A stretch of DNA of 14,630 nt from NCBI GenBank assembly GCA_025357895.1, contig JANYLL010000351.1, positions 1 to 14,630 of the forward strand, written 5' to 3'. This document shows, piece by piece, positions 7,329 through 14,054 of the stretch. The notes under the pieces are model-generated. The model was not told the origin of the DNA. It did no database searches and was given only the letters and a program-made list of their open reading frames with translations. The DNA is from Ignavibacteriota bacterium (GTDB taxonomy: Bacteria; Bacteroidota; Ignavibacteria; Palsa-1295). The position numbers and the translations under genes were made by a program. Positions within the stretch are counted from its first letter, which is position 1. Each line of letters opens with the position of its first letter.

Positions 7329-7357
7329 AAAAAAAGAGGCAGACTTATGTCTGCCTC
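7329..7357 (-). terminator. Rho-independent terminator of the aminopeptidase gene
   Basis: GAGGCAGAC (7336-7344), loop TTAT, GTCTGCCTC (7349-7357) is a perfect 9-bp GC-rich stem. Read on the minus strand it is followed by seven T (7335-7329). It lies 27 bp past the pepA stop codon. The plus-strand side has no T-tract, so it serves mainly the minus-strand gene, though the stem may also shield the convergent gene's 3' end. Confidence 0.88.
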
Positions 7358-7384
7358 AGTGATTAGGAATATGATTCTTATAGA

Positions 7385-8905
7385 CTATTTCTTCTCTGAT
7401 TCTTCCGTCAGCATTTGCGTGAGTAAGCGCACAGCTACTCCCGTACCGCCTTTGGGAATATAATCGGATGCTGCTTCGCTTCTTGCAGTGCCTGCAATAT
7501 CTAAATGTATCCATGGGTAGTTCGTGAAGCGCTTTAGGAAGAGCGCTGCGGTGATCGCTCCTGCCCAACGCCCTCCGACATTCTTAATATCGGCAACATC
7601 GGATTTGATGAGGTCTTCATACTCTTCATAGATCGGAAGTTCGCAGACGCGCTCATAAACATCATCGCCGATCTTCTTCAAGGTCTTTTTCATTACTTCG
7701 TCTGTGCCCATCATGCCTGTGGTAACATGGCCAAGCGCAACGACGCAGGCTCCCGTCAATGTTGCAAGATCAATAACAGATTTTGGATTGTAGCGCTCTG
7801 CCCAAATAAGTGCATCGGCAAGCACAAGGCGTCCTTCGGCATCGGTATTATCAATTTCAGCAGATAGTCCGTTTGAATAGGTAATGACATCTCCGGGACG
7901 TGTTGCACTTCCGGAGGGCATATTTTCAGCGCTCGATACTAAGCCAACAACATTGATCGGAAGCTTCAGATCGGCAGCAGCTTTTAGCGTTGCAATAACC
8001 GTTGCAGCGCCTGACATATCACTTTTCATATCGCCCATACCTGCAGCAGGCTTGATCGAAATGCCGCCCGTATCGAAGGTAATACCTTTTCCGACAAGCA
8101 CGATTGGTGCATCGGAGGATTTCTTTGCACCATTGTACTCCATGATGATAAAGCGCGCTTCTTTCACGCTACCCTGATTGACAGCTATAATGCCGACCAT
8201 ATTATGTTTGCGAAGTTCAGCAGGTCCGAATGCCGTAACTTTGAAACCGCTTTTCTTTCCGGCTTCCATAGCCCAGTTTGCAAGCGTCTCAGGAAATTTA
8301 TTATTCGATGGCTCGTTCTCCATATCACGTGCGAAGATCGTTGCATTCGCAATGAGTTCAGCGCGCTCAATAGCTTTCGTTACCTGAGCAACGGTCGAGC
8401 CGAAGATCTTTCCATCGTCAGTTAAAAACGTTACGCTTTCAAGTTTTGTATCAGGCTCTTCTTTCTTGAAGAATTTGTCGAATTTATATAAACCGAGCAA
8501 AATTCCTTCCGTTGCAGCGGCTGCAATCGTTGCTCCGTCATGTCTTCCAACATGAGGTAGATAGATAGCCAGCGTTTTGGATTTCAGCGACCGGGCTTTC
8601 TTTGCAGCACGTGCGGCAGCACGTCGCACCACTTCCAGAGAGCTTTTTTCAGGCTTTCCGAGACCGATTAGGATAATGCGTTTTGCACCAGCCTCTCCTT
8701 TTGTCGGATAAAGGACGATTTGCTCGTCTTTTTTGCCTGTCATATCACCGCCTGAGAGCATCTGCGAGGCTTGTGAATGAAGGGCAGAGCCTTTATCGTA
8801 ATATTGCAAGGAGCTTTCAAGCCACTTGGTATCCTCAGGCTGAAAAAATGCTACGGCATCGGCTTTAAATGATTTCCAATTGGCTTTCTGAACGGTGATT
8901 TTCAT
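7385..8905 (-). CDS. pepA: Leucyl aminopeptidase (M17 family)
   Basis: Cytoplasmic di-metal exopeptidase that removes N-terminal residues, preferably leucine, from peptides. With ATG 8905 the product is 506 aa, a usual family length. The N-terminal ~150 residues form the variable M17 domain; the catalytic domain follows. Metal ligands by alignment with E. coli PepA are K273 and D278 in VGKGITFDTGG, D296 in MKSDMSGAA, and D355 and E357 in the signature NTDAEGRL (353-360). Catalytic K285 and R359 are also present, so the enzyme should be active. A TTG four codons upstream (8917) is possible, but the ATG gives the better start and a ~38-nt leader from the predicted promoter. No Shine-Dalgarno sequence is visible. 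The gene is alone in its transcript, with a promoter at 8950-8984 and a strong terminator after it. The E. coli homologue also binds DNA at cer/xer sites; nothing here tests that. Confidence 0.96.
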   Translation of the reverse strand: MKITVQKANWKSFKADAVAFFQPEDTKWLESSLQYYDKGSALHSQASQMLSGGDMTGKKDEQIVLYPTKGEAGAKRIILIGLGKPEKSSLEVVRRAAARAAKKARSLKSKTLAIYLPHVGRHDGATIAAAATEGILLGLYKFDKFFKKEEPDTKLESVTFLTDDGKIFGSTVAQVTKAIERAELIANATIFARDMENEPSNNKFPETLANWAMEAGKKSGFKVTAFGPAELRKHNMVGIIAVNQGSVKEARFIIMEYNGAKKSSDAPIVLVGKGITFDTGGISIKPAAGMGDMKSDMSGAATVIATLKAAADLKLPINVVGLVSSAENMPSGSATRPGDVITYSNGLSAEIDNTDAEGRLVLADALIWAERYNPKSVIDLATLTGACVVALGHVTTGMMGTDEVMKKTLKKIGDDVYERVCELPIYEEYEDLIKSDVADIKNVGGRWAGAITAALFLKRFTNYPWIHLDIAGTARSEAASDYIPKGGTGVAVRLLTQMLTEESEKK

Positions 8906-8949
8906 TGAATTTGACAAATTAGGATTATGTTGAAATAAAGTGAAGTTTG

Positions 8950-8984
8950 CAAAAATACGGTAAGAATAGGAAAGAAGTTACAAA
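8950..8984 (-). promoter_or_regulatory. Bacteroidota-type promoter for pepA
   Basis: On the minus strand a -7 element TATTTTTGC (perfect TAnnTTTG at 8957-8950) follows TTTG (8984-8981) by 23 bp, matching the -33/-7 pattern described for Bacteroidota housekeeping sigma. The G of TTTG is 44 bases from ATG 8905, almost the same spacing as for the element at 11868. Confidence 0.5.
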
Positions 8985-9040
8985 GTCGGGTTTCATGTTC
9001 AATTCAACAGAGTCAAAATTACACGCAATTTCGTCGTTAT

Positions 9041-9123
9041 GAAGAATCCCATTCTCCAAAAAGAGAAGTTTCACTGGTTAATTTACGGGATTCTTCACTA
9101 CGCTTGGCTACGTTCAGAATGAC
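9041..9123. repeat. REP-like dispersed palindromic repeat
   Basis: GAAGAATCCC (9041-9050) and GGGATTCTTC (9087-9096) form a perfect 10-bp inverted repeat around 36 bases, with a nested TTCTC/GAGAA stem (9052-9056, 9063-9067). The right part, read on the minus strand, begins GTCATTCTGAACGTAG and continues to GTGAAGAATCCC. From memory this resembles the short GTCATTCTGA...GAAGAATC palindromes scattered between genes in many bacteria; I could not search for other copies. It lies between the divergent pepA and hydrolase genes and ends 12 bp before the hydrolase ATG. Confidence 0.7.
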
Positions 9124-9135
9124 AAAAAGAATACA

Positions 9136-10017
9136 ATGATCCATAAAGAATTTATTTTGCATTCAGGTGAAGGAGAAAAACTCCGCGCCGATCTGCGATA
9201 CATCGCCGACGGAAAAAAGAAACCTGTAATAATTTTTGTACATGGATTCAAAGGGTTTAAGAATTGGGGTCCATTCCCATCTGTCTGCGAGCAAATAGCT
9301 GCCAGCGGATTTATCAGCATAGCATTTAATTTTTCTCATAACGGAATCGGTGATGACCTTATGAATTTTACTGAACTTGACCGCTTTGCCGAAAATACTT
9401 TTTCGCGAGAGTTAGATGAACTAAGCAATGTCATTGGTGAAGTCGTCAGCTTAAAAAATATTCCAATAGAGGAAAGTGAAATTTATACCAGTGCAATTGG
9501 CTTACACGGTCATTCGCGCGGAGCATCTATTGCGATTCTCGGAGCGCCACGTCATCGGATGGTGCGAGCTGTTGCAGCATGGGCGCCCGTCGATCATTTT
9601 AATAGATATTCTGACCGTCAAAAAGCTGAATGGAGAAAACTTGGGTATGTGGAAATCCAAAATTCAAGAACTGGCCAGACAATGCGGTTGAATGCATCGC
9701 TTTTAGATGATATTGAAAAGCATAAAGAACGACTCGATATTTTGAATGCAGCAAATGTATTGACCTCTCAGGAAAAAGCATTGCTCCTGATTGGCGGAAG
9801 CGAAGATTTAACTGCCAAGCCTGAAGAATCACAGACGATCTATAATTCCGCACTGAAACAATTTGCAAAATTGCATCTCATTCCAAATACGGGGCATACA
9901 TTTGGCACAATTCATCCCTACCAGGGAAGTACGCCAGCACTTGAAAATGCAGTTGGAATTACAATTAATTTTTTTCAGGAATATCTTGTTAACCATCCGA
10001 TTCCGTTTCCGGAGTAA
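9136..10017 (+). CDS. Alpha/beta hydrolase (serine hydrolase)
   Basis: Predicted 293-aa cytoplasmic serine hydrolase; no signal peptide or membrane segment is seen. The alpha/beta-hydrolase layout is complete: HG at 36-37 in FVHGFKGFKNWGPF (oxyanion-hole region), nucleophile elbow GHSRG (125-129, S127), probable acid D224 in IGGSEDLTAKPEES and base H254 in PNTGHTFG. The substrate cannot be read from the sequence; esterase, dienelactone-hydrolase-like and peptidase relatives share this layout, and a lid-like insertion at ~150-205 would set specificity. The gene stands alone. The REP-like palindrome ends only 12 bp before its ATG, so its promoter must lie within or beyond the repeat. The bases before the start are A-rich without a good Shine-Dalgarno sequence. 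Fold confidence is high; function is generic. Confidence 0.88.
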   Translation: MIHKEFILHSGEGEKLRADLRYIADGKKKPVIIFVHGFKGFKNWGPFPSVCEQIAASGFISIAFNFSHNGIGDDLMNFTELDRFAENTFSRELDELSNVIGEVVSLKNIPIEESEIYTSAIGLHGHSRGASIAILGAPRHRMVRAVAAWAPVDHFNRYSDRQKAEWRKLGYVEIQNSRTGQTMRLNASLLDDIEKHKERLDILNAANVLTSQEKALLLIGGSEDLTAKPEESQTIYNSALKQFAKLHLIPNTGHTFGTIHPYQGSTPALENAVGITINFFQEYLVNHPIPFPE

Positions 10018-10096
10018 TCGCCAAAAATATTATTAATACCGCACACTTTCCCCGGGAAGCAATTCATTAAACAGTATTCATTTATTATAATTTTTT

Positions 10097-11770
10097 ATGA
10101 AAAGCTTCTTATTATTCGGATTATTATTTCTTACTTTAGTAGGTCCGTCCTTATATGCACAATCTGCTCCATCAGATAGTGCAGGTGTTACGGACGTAAC
10201 CAATATTTTTCTAAATCAGGACAATCCTTCAGTTTCCATCAATAGGAAAAATAAAAACATCATAGTTATCGGATCAGCATCTGATTATAATGATATGGAT
10301 GCTAACGGAATGCCTGTCTATACTTCAACGAATAAAGGATTGTCATGGTCAACTTCCCGGCTTCCTCTTCCTTTAAATCCTGATCTTTATGCTTACGGAG
10401 AACCTTCGATCACCTCCGATGACGCAGGTAATTTTTATTATGCTTACATAACTAACGATGGAGTGGATTCGGGTGGGAATATAAGCATTGCAAGTTCAAC
10501 TGATGGGAAAATCTGGACGAATTCCACGCCTATTAATAACAACAGTACGAATTTCGGTCATCCCGACGGAGTTTTTCTTACAGTTGATAATTCTCCGATA
10601 AGTACTCATTATGGAAGAATCTATGCCGTCTGGGATCAATTTTTTTCAGACGATCTGCTGTTTACTGAAGAGGGAGCTACCATTGCCTGGAGTGATGATA
10701 AGTGTAAGAGCTGGAGTACGCCAAAATTTCTTGGAGCCTGTGACGATTATCAGATGTGCAGAACGGGAAAGCAAGGAGAAATATATGTTTCAACAAGTGA
10801 TTCCGCCGGTTTAGGGCAAGAGATCTTTGTTTCAATAAACGGAGGAACGACTTTTAGTGATCCGGCACTTTCGATAAGTTCAAGTTTTTTCAAAAGTTAT
10901 CCATTCTTTACTGTTGGTCCTGATTCGGGATACACGGGATTGAAAGGTAGTTCTGGATTTGCCGCATTTCCGTATGTAGCATTTGATGTTGATCTCAAAA
11001 CCGGACGTATTCATACAGTATCCGGTGATTATGAAGGAGATTTAGCTGATCTGTATTACTCATATTCTGATAATAACGGAGCGACTTGGTCAACTCCACA
11101 AGTTGTCGGGGTAACGGAGAAGGATGTTACCAGTTCCGATTGTTTTGATCCCTGGGTCACTGTAGATCAGAAAACAGGCGAAGCATACGTACTTTTTCAT
11201 TCATCGGAACCCGATCCAAAAAACATCTTCATTGCTCCCGCACGAGTTCAATTAAAAGATACCCTCGAAGGTCAACCTAAAATTTTAAATACTCCATTCA
11301 ATCCACTTATCGTTGAAAAAACTGCCAACACCTCTCCATATATCGGAGATCATACAATGAGTGATGCATTCGATAGCATCTATGCAGGCGCGTGGACTCA
11401 GAATCGACCCGGCTTTATTGATGGAGACATCTTCGCTTACGTTTCTTATCAACGGTCCGACAATAGCTATGTTGAGGCACCTATAGTCATTCACTCATCA
11501 AAGTGTTGGCTTTCCTCCCCATATCCAAATCCAACAAATGGAAATAGTATCTCATTAAGCTACTATACTCCTCATGCAACCCGGCTGATATTGGACATCC
11601 TGGATATGAGCGGAAAAAAAATGCAGCGTTTAATTGATAAATCCATTTCAGCAGAAGGGTCATTTACTGAAGAATTTTCTCTGGTTAATATTCCAACCGG
11701 ATCGTATATTCTTCAGATGCTTACAAATGATGGGCAGATAACTCAAAAATTGATCGTTCTCGGAAAGTAA
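10097..11770 (+). CDS. Secreted Asp-box (BNR/sialidase-fold) propeller protein with T9SS sorting domain
   Basis: Predicted 557-aa exported protein. The signal peptide has a hydrophobic core at ~4-18 and cleavage near SLYAQ (22). Five Asp-box-like motifs (SxDxGxTW type) mark propeller blades: STNKGLSW (77-84), SSTDGKIW (133-140), SDDKCKSW (199-206), SINGGTTF (246-253) and SDNNGATW (324-331). Such repeats occur in sialidases but also in many non-sialidase propellers; no FRIP/YRIP motif or obvious arginine triad is seen, so I do not call it a sialidase. Residues ~472-557 form a T9SS type A sorting domain: PYPNP (475-479), ILDMSGKKM, IPTGSYILQM and the end KLIVLGK. The protein is therefore expected outside the outer membrane. 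It has five or more cysteines after the signal peptide, and one Asp-box carries Cys in place of Gly. It stands alone, with an A/T-rich leader and no Shine-Dalgarno sequence. Confidence 0.84.
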   Translation: MKSFLLFGLLFLTLVGPSLYAQSAPSDSAGVTDVTNIFLNQDNPSVSINRKNKNIIVIGSASDYNDMDANGMPVYTSTNKGLSWSTSRLPLPLNPDLYAYGEPSITSDDAGNFYYAYITNDGVDSGGNISIASSTDGKIWTNSTPINNNSTNFGHPDGVFLTVDNSPISTHYGRIYAVWDQFFSDDLLFTEEGATIAWSDDKCKSWSTPKFLGACDDYQMCRTGKQGEIYVSTSDSAGLGQEIFVSINGGTTFSDPALSISSSFFKSYPFFTVGPDSGYTGLKGSSGFAAFPYVAFDVDLKTGRIHTVSGDYEGDLADLYYSYSDNNGATWSTPQVVGVTEKDVTSSDCFDPWVTVDQKTGEAYVLFHSSEPDPKNIFIAPARVQLKDTLEGQPKILNTPFNPLIVEKTANTSPYIGDHTMSDAFDSIYAGAWTQNRPGFIDGDIFAYVSYQRSDNSYVEAPIVIHSSKCWLSSPYPNPTNGNSISLSYYTPHATRLILDILDMSGKKMQRLIDKSISAEGSFTEEFSLVNIPTGSYILQMLTNDGQITQKLIVLGK

Positions 11771-11793
11771 TTATTAGATCGAAATTTATTGTT

Positions 11794-11826
11794 AATATTC
11801 TATAAATATTTTTAGTATTTTTTAAC
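11794..11826 (+). terminator. Weak AT-only hairpin after the propeller gene
   Basis: AATATT (11794-11799), loop CTATA, AATATT (11805-11810), then T-rich sequence with a six-T run. The stem has no G or C, so termination would be inefficient; this is a possible 3' end only. Confidence 0.25.
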
Positions 11827-11867
11827 CTCTCTTACCTCTAATTCAAAGAACCTGCCTCTTCCTGTGG

Positions 11868-11876
11868 TATTTTTGC
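11868..11876 (+). promoter_or_regulatory. Bacteroidota-type -7 element for the lipoprotein pair
   Basis: TATTTTTGC is a perfect TAnnTTTG(C) -7 box. Transcription would start near 11881, just after the in-frame ATG at 11877, which supports the downstream ATG 11919 as the real start. The gap from TTTG to that ATG is 43 bases, as in pepA. No matching -33 TTG was found at the usual spacing. Confidence 0.45.
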
Positions 11877-11918
11877 ATGGCAAAGCTTTGCACTAATTCT
11901 AATTATCTTTTATCAAAA

Positions 11919-12968
11919 ATGAAATTCTTCAAATATTCACTCTTTTTATCTGCTCTTACTTTTACCGTATTTATCTCATCCTGTAATAAAGATAACGGTT
12001 CTCCTGAAAGCAAAACAACTGTTTTCGATAGCACTGAAACGGCAAAAACCGTAACGATCACAGAAAAGGAGCATCATATTTATATCAAGCCGAAGATCGG
12101 TGATGTGTTCAGATATCACATCATGCAGCATTCTGTTTCCTCAAAAAGCGGTACTGCGCCGGGACAACCGCAGTTCAGCCAATCCGCTACAGCTGATAAC
12201 TCTATTTACGTTCATGAAACGATTCGTGCCATTCGGGCGGATTCGAGCATTGATATGACGTTTAAATTTGATTCTATGAGCGTGAAACTTGTGCAAGATA
12301 CGCAAAAGATCGAACTATCGAGCAATCGCCCGGCCGATAGAAATGACGAGCGCTTTGCTTCATTTGCTGCCCTATTAGGAGAAGATATCGGAGTAATTGT
12401 AACAAGGTTCGGCGATGTTAAGGAAGTCTACGGCACAACAAATATTATCGCGAAGATCATGAAGCCATATCCCGATTCGATCAAGAGGAAAGAAGGCGAA
12501 TTCATAAAAAATCAGATCAATGCCCGCATCGGACAGTATGTCCTTGAAACGATGATGCACTATCCGAATCAACCCCTTGCAAAGGATTCTACGCAAAAGA
12601 AAGATTATGAAGATAATATTCCGGTTGCAGCTTCGGTGCAATTCCCAATGCAGATCAATATTAAGCAGGTACTTACCGGTTTCGAAGAACGCGGAGATAA
12701 AGTTCTGGCGATCTTCACCACTAATTCTACAGCACGTCCGGTGCGCTCGGTAATGCAAGAGGGTCCTGTGAAGGCAACGCTTGCTAATTGGGTTATGTCA
12801 ACGAAAGAAGATATTCGTGTTGATGACGCATCAGGTGCACTGGTCTACCGCAATGTCATTGAAGAAAAGGAATCATCCCTAACTCTTGAATCATCTCAGG
12901 CAGCCGGAAAATCTATTCAAACAGTTGAAAAATCCAAGAGCACGACAAAAGTTGAACTCTTGAAATAA
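11919..12968 (+). CDS. Predicted lipoprotein of unknown function
   Basis: The 349-aa product has a lipoprotein signal: KFFKYSLFL basic/hydrophobic start and lipobox ISSC with C22, followed by a polar linker (NKDNGSPESKTT). It is expected to be lipid-anchored in the periplasm or outer membrane. I chose ATG 11919 over the in-frame ATG 11877 because the latter lies against the -7 promoter box and would place 14 polar residues before the lipoprotein signal. The mature part starts with PKIGDVFRYHI and shows alternating beta strands, with a helical middle (KRKEGEFIKNQINARIGQYV). Its C-terminal third is clearly related to the next gene: VLTGFEERGDKVLAIF, then KEDIRVDDASGALVY and a closing VEKSKSTTKVELLK. 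The layout loosely resembles uncharacterised Bacteroidota DUF6263-type proteins, which I cannot confirm. The 28-bp gap to the next gene suggests an operon. Confidence 0.78.
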   Translation: MKFFKYSLFLSALTFTVFISSCNKDNGSPESKTTVFDSTETAKTVTITEKEHHIYIKPKIGDVFRYHIMQHSVSSKSGTAPGQPQFSQSATADNSIYVHETIRAIRADSSIDMTFKFDSMSVKLVQDTQKIELSSNRPADRNDERFASFAALLGEDIGVIVTRFGDVKEVYGTTNIIAKIMKPYPDSIKRKEGEFIKNQINARIGQYVLETMMHYPNQPLAKDSTQKKDYEDNIPVAASVQFPMQINIKQVLTGFEERGDKVLAIFTTNSTARPVRSVMQEGPVKATLANWVMSTKEDIRVDDASGALVYRNVIEEKESSLTLESSQAAGKSIQTVEKSKSTTKVELLK

Positions 12969-12996
12969 TTTTCCGATATCACTCTTACATTTTCGA

Positions 12997-14028
12997 ATGA
13001 AAAACATTTTCTTCATTTGCATATTTATTTCCGTATCCTCATCTGTTTTCGCACAGCCGGTTATTGATCCGTCCATATCCGGCAAAAATGTCGGAGGAAT
13101 TTATCACCTGCGTTTGAAACCGCCTACAGGGGAGAGATATTATTATAAGATTTCCACAAAATCTCAGGTCTCTATTAAAAATGCGAATGATCTTTTTACT
13201 GAGGGCGACTGGCCAAATCTTAAACCTAATGATAAGGCGATGATCACGAATACTCTTTTTATAACCTTATCAGTTCGTTCCGGACGTATTCACTCAGCGA
13301 CGGACTTTCAGATCAGCATTGATTCTATCCATAATAGTGTGGATGATAACGGAATTATCACGAGCTATACTTCAACTCGTCATGAAGACCGCATAAATCC
13401 TCTCTTTGCAAAATTAGGGGTACTTGCAGGATATAATTTCGGAGCGATATATGACTCAACAGGTTCATCGAAAGACATATATGCATTCTACAATGTTGTC
13501 GAAGAAATATACCGGCAACTTCCGGATTCTTTACGGACTGATGATGAATGGAACACTTTGAATAACCAGATATCTTCAGCATTGAAAGAGAATTTTAGCA
13601 ATATTTTTCTTTCCTTGCCTGAAGAAGCCGTGGATATTGATTCCTCATTTAGTTCTTCTGCTAAAGAGGACTATGCTGTTTGGAGCACATTAAATTTTCC
13701 GGTGCAGAAAGATTACAAGCTTCAAGCTTTACGCTTCGAGGTGCAAGGCAGCAAAACGTATGCCGTCCTTGCCGAATCAACTGTTTTAGATCCAACCGAG
13801 CGAGTACTTGATGAAGAAGAATATAAAACTACTTTGCCTACTTTCACCTATGCACAGAAAAAAATATTCTATGTTGATCTTCAGACCGGGATGTTGGCGT
13901 ATAGCAATGAAACTGTAGATAAGGCATATTCATTGAAGATCGAATCAAAATTAGCCGATAAAGAGGGCAAAAGTTTTGCAACGGTCCAGCGCTCAAAACA
14001 AGAAATTGTCGTTGAGCAGATGAAATAG
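12997..14028 (+). CDS. Exported paralogue of the preceding lipoprotein, function unknown
   Basis: The 343-aa product has a Sec signal peptide (hydrophobic ~4-17, probable cleavage at VFA/Q, 19-20) and no lipobox, so it should be soluble in the periplasm or released. It parallels the preceding lipoprotein from start to end: LKPPTGERYYYKI near the N-terminus, IFLSL and FPVQKDYKLQALRFE in the middle, and IFYVDLQTGMLAYSNET followed by VQRSKQEIVVEQMK at the C-terminus. The pair therefore looks like an anchored and a free version of one module, from an old tandem duplication. No enzyme motif, metal-site pattern or T9SS tail is seen. ATG 12997 is the only sensible start; no Shine-Dalgarno sequence precedes it. 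It is likely co-transcribed with the lipoprotein from the promoter near 11868. Confidence 0.78.
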   Translation: MKNIFFICIFISVSSSVFAQPVIDPSISGKNVGGIYHLRLKPPTGERYYYKISTKSQVSIKNANDLFTEGDWPNLKPNDKAMITNTLFITLSVRSGRIHSATDFQISIDSIHNSVDDNGIITSYTSTRHEDRINPLFAKLGVLAGYNFGAIYDSTGSSKDIYAFYNVVEEIYRQLPDSLRTDDEWNTLNNQISSALKENFSNIFLSLPEEAVDIDSSFSSSAKEDYAVWSTLNFPVQKDYKLQALRFEVQGSKTYAVLAESTVLDPTERVLDEEEYKTTLPTFTYAQKKIFYVDLQTGMLAYSNETVDKAYSLKIESKLADKEGKSFATVQRSKQEIVVEQMK

Positions 14029-14041
14029 TCAAAAGTGTTCG

Positions 14042-14050
14042 TAATTTTGC
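14042..14050 (+). promoter_or_regulatory. -7 element just before the last gene
   Basis: TAATTTTGC matches TAnnTTTG(C) exactly. It ends 4 bases before ATG 14055, so transcription from it would begin at or next to the start codon, implying a leaderless or near-leaderless mRNA. No good -33 TTG is seen at 17-23 bp; the nearest is 27 bp upstream. Confidence 0.35.
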
Positions 14051-14054
14051 AAAC

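Noticed and set aside
8906..8917. TTG start adding four residues to pepA
   Set aside because: ATG 8905 is a stronger start with a sensible leader length; the difference is minor.
10097..11410. Calling the propeller protein an exo-sialidase
   Set aside because: Asp-boxes alone do not show sialidase activity, and the catalytic motifs were not found.
11877..11918. ATG 11877 as start of the lipoprotein
   Set aside because: It abuts a perfect -7 box, so it would precede the transcript start, and adds polar residues before the lipoprotein signal.
12375..12758. Minus-strand open frame within the lipoprotein gene
   Set aside because: The plus-strand gene is supported by its paralogue; the antisense frame shows no coding character.
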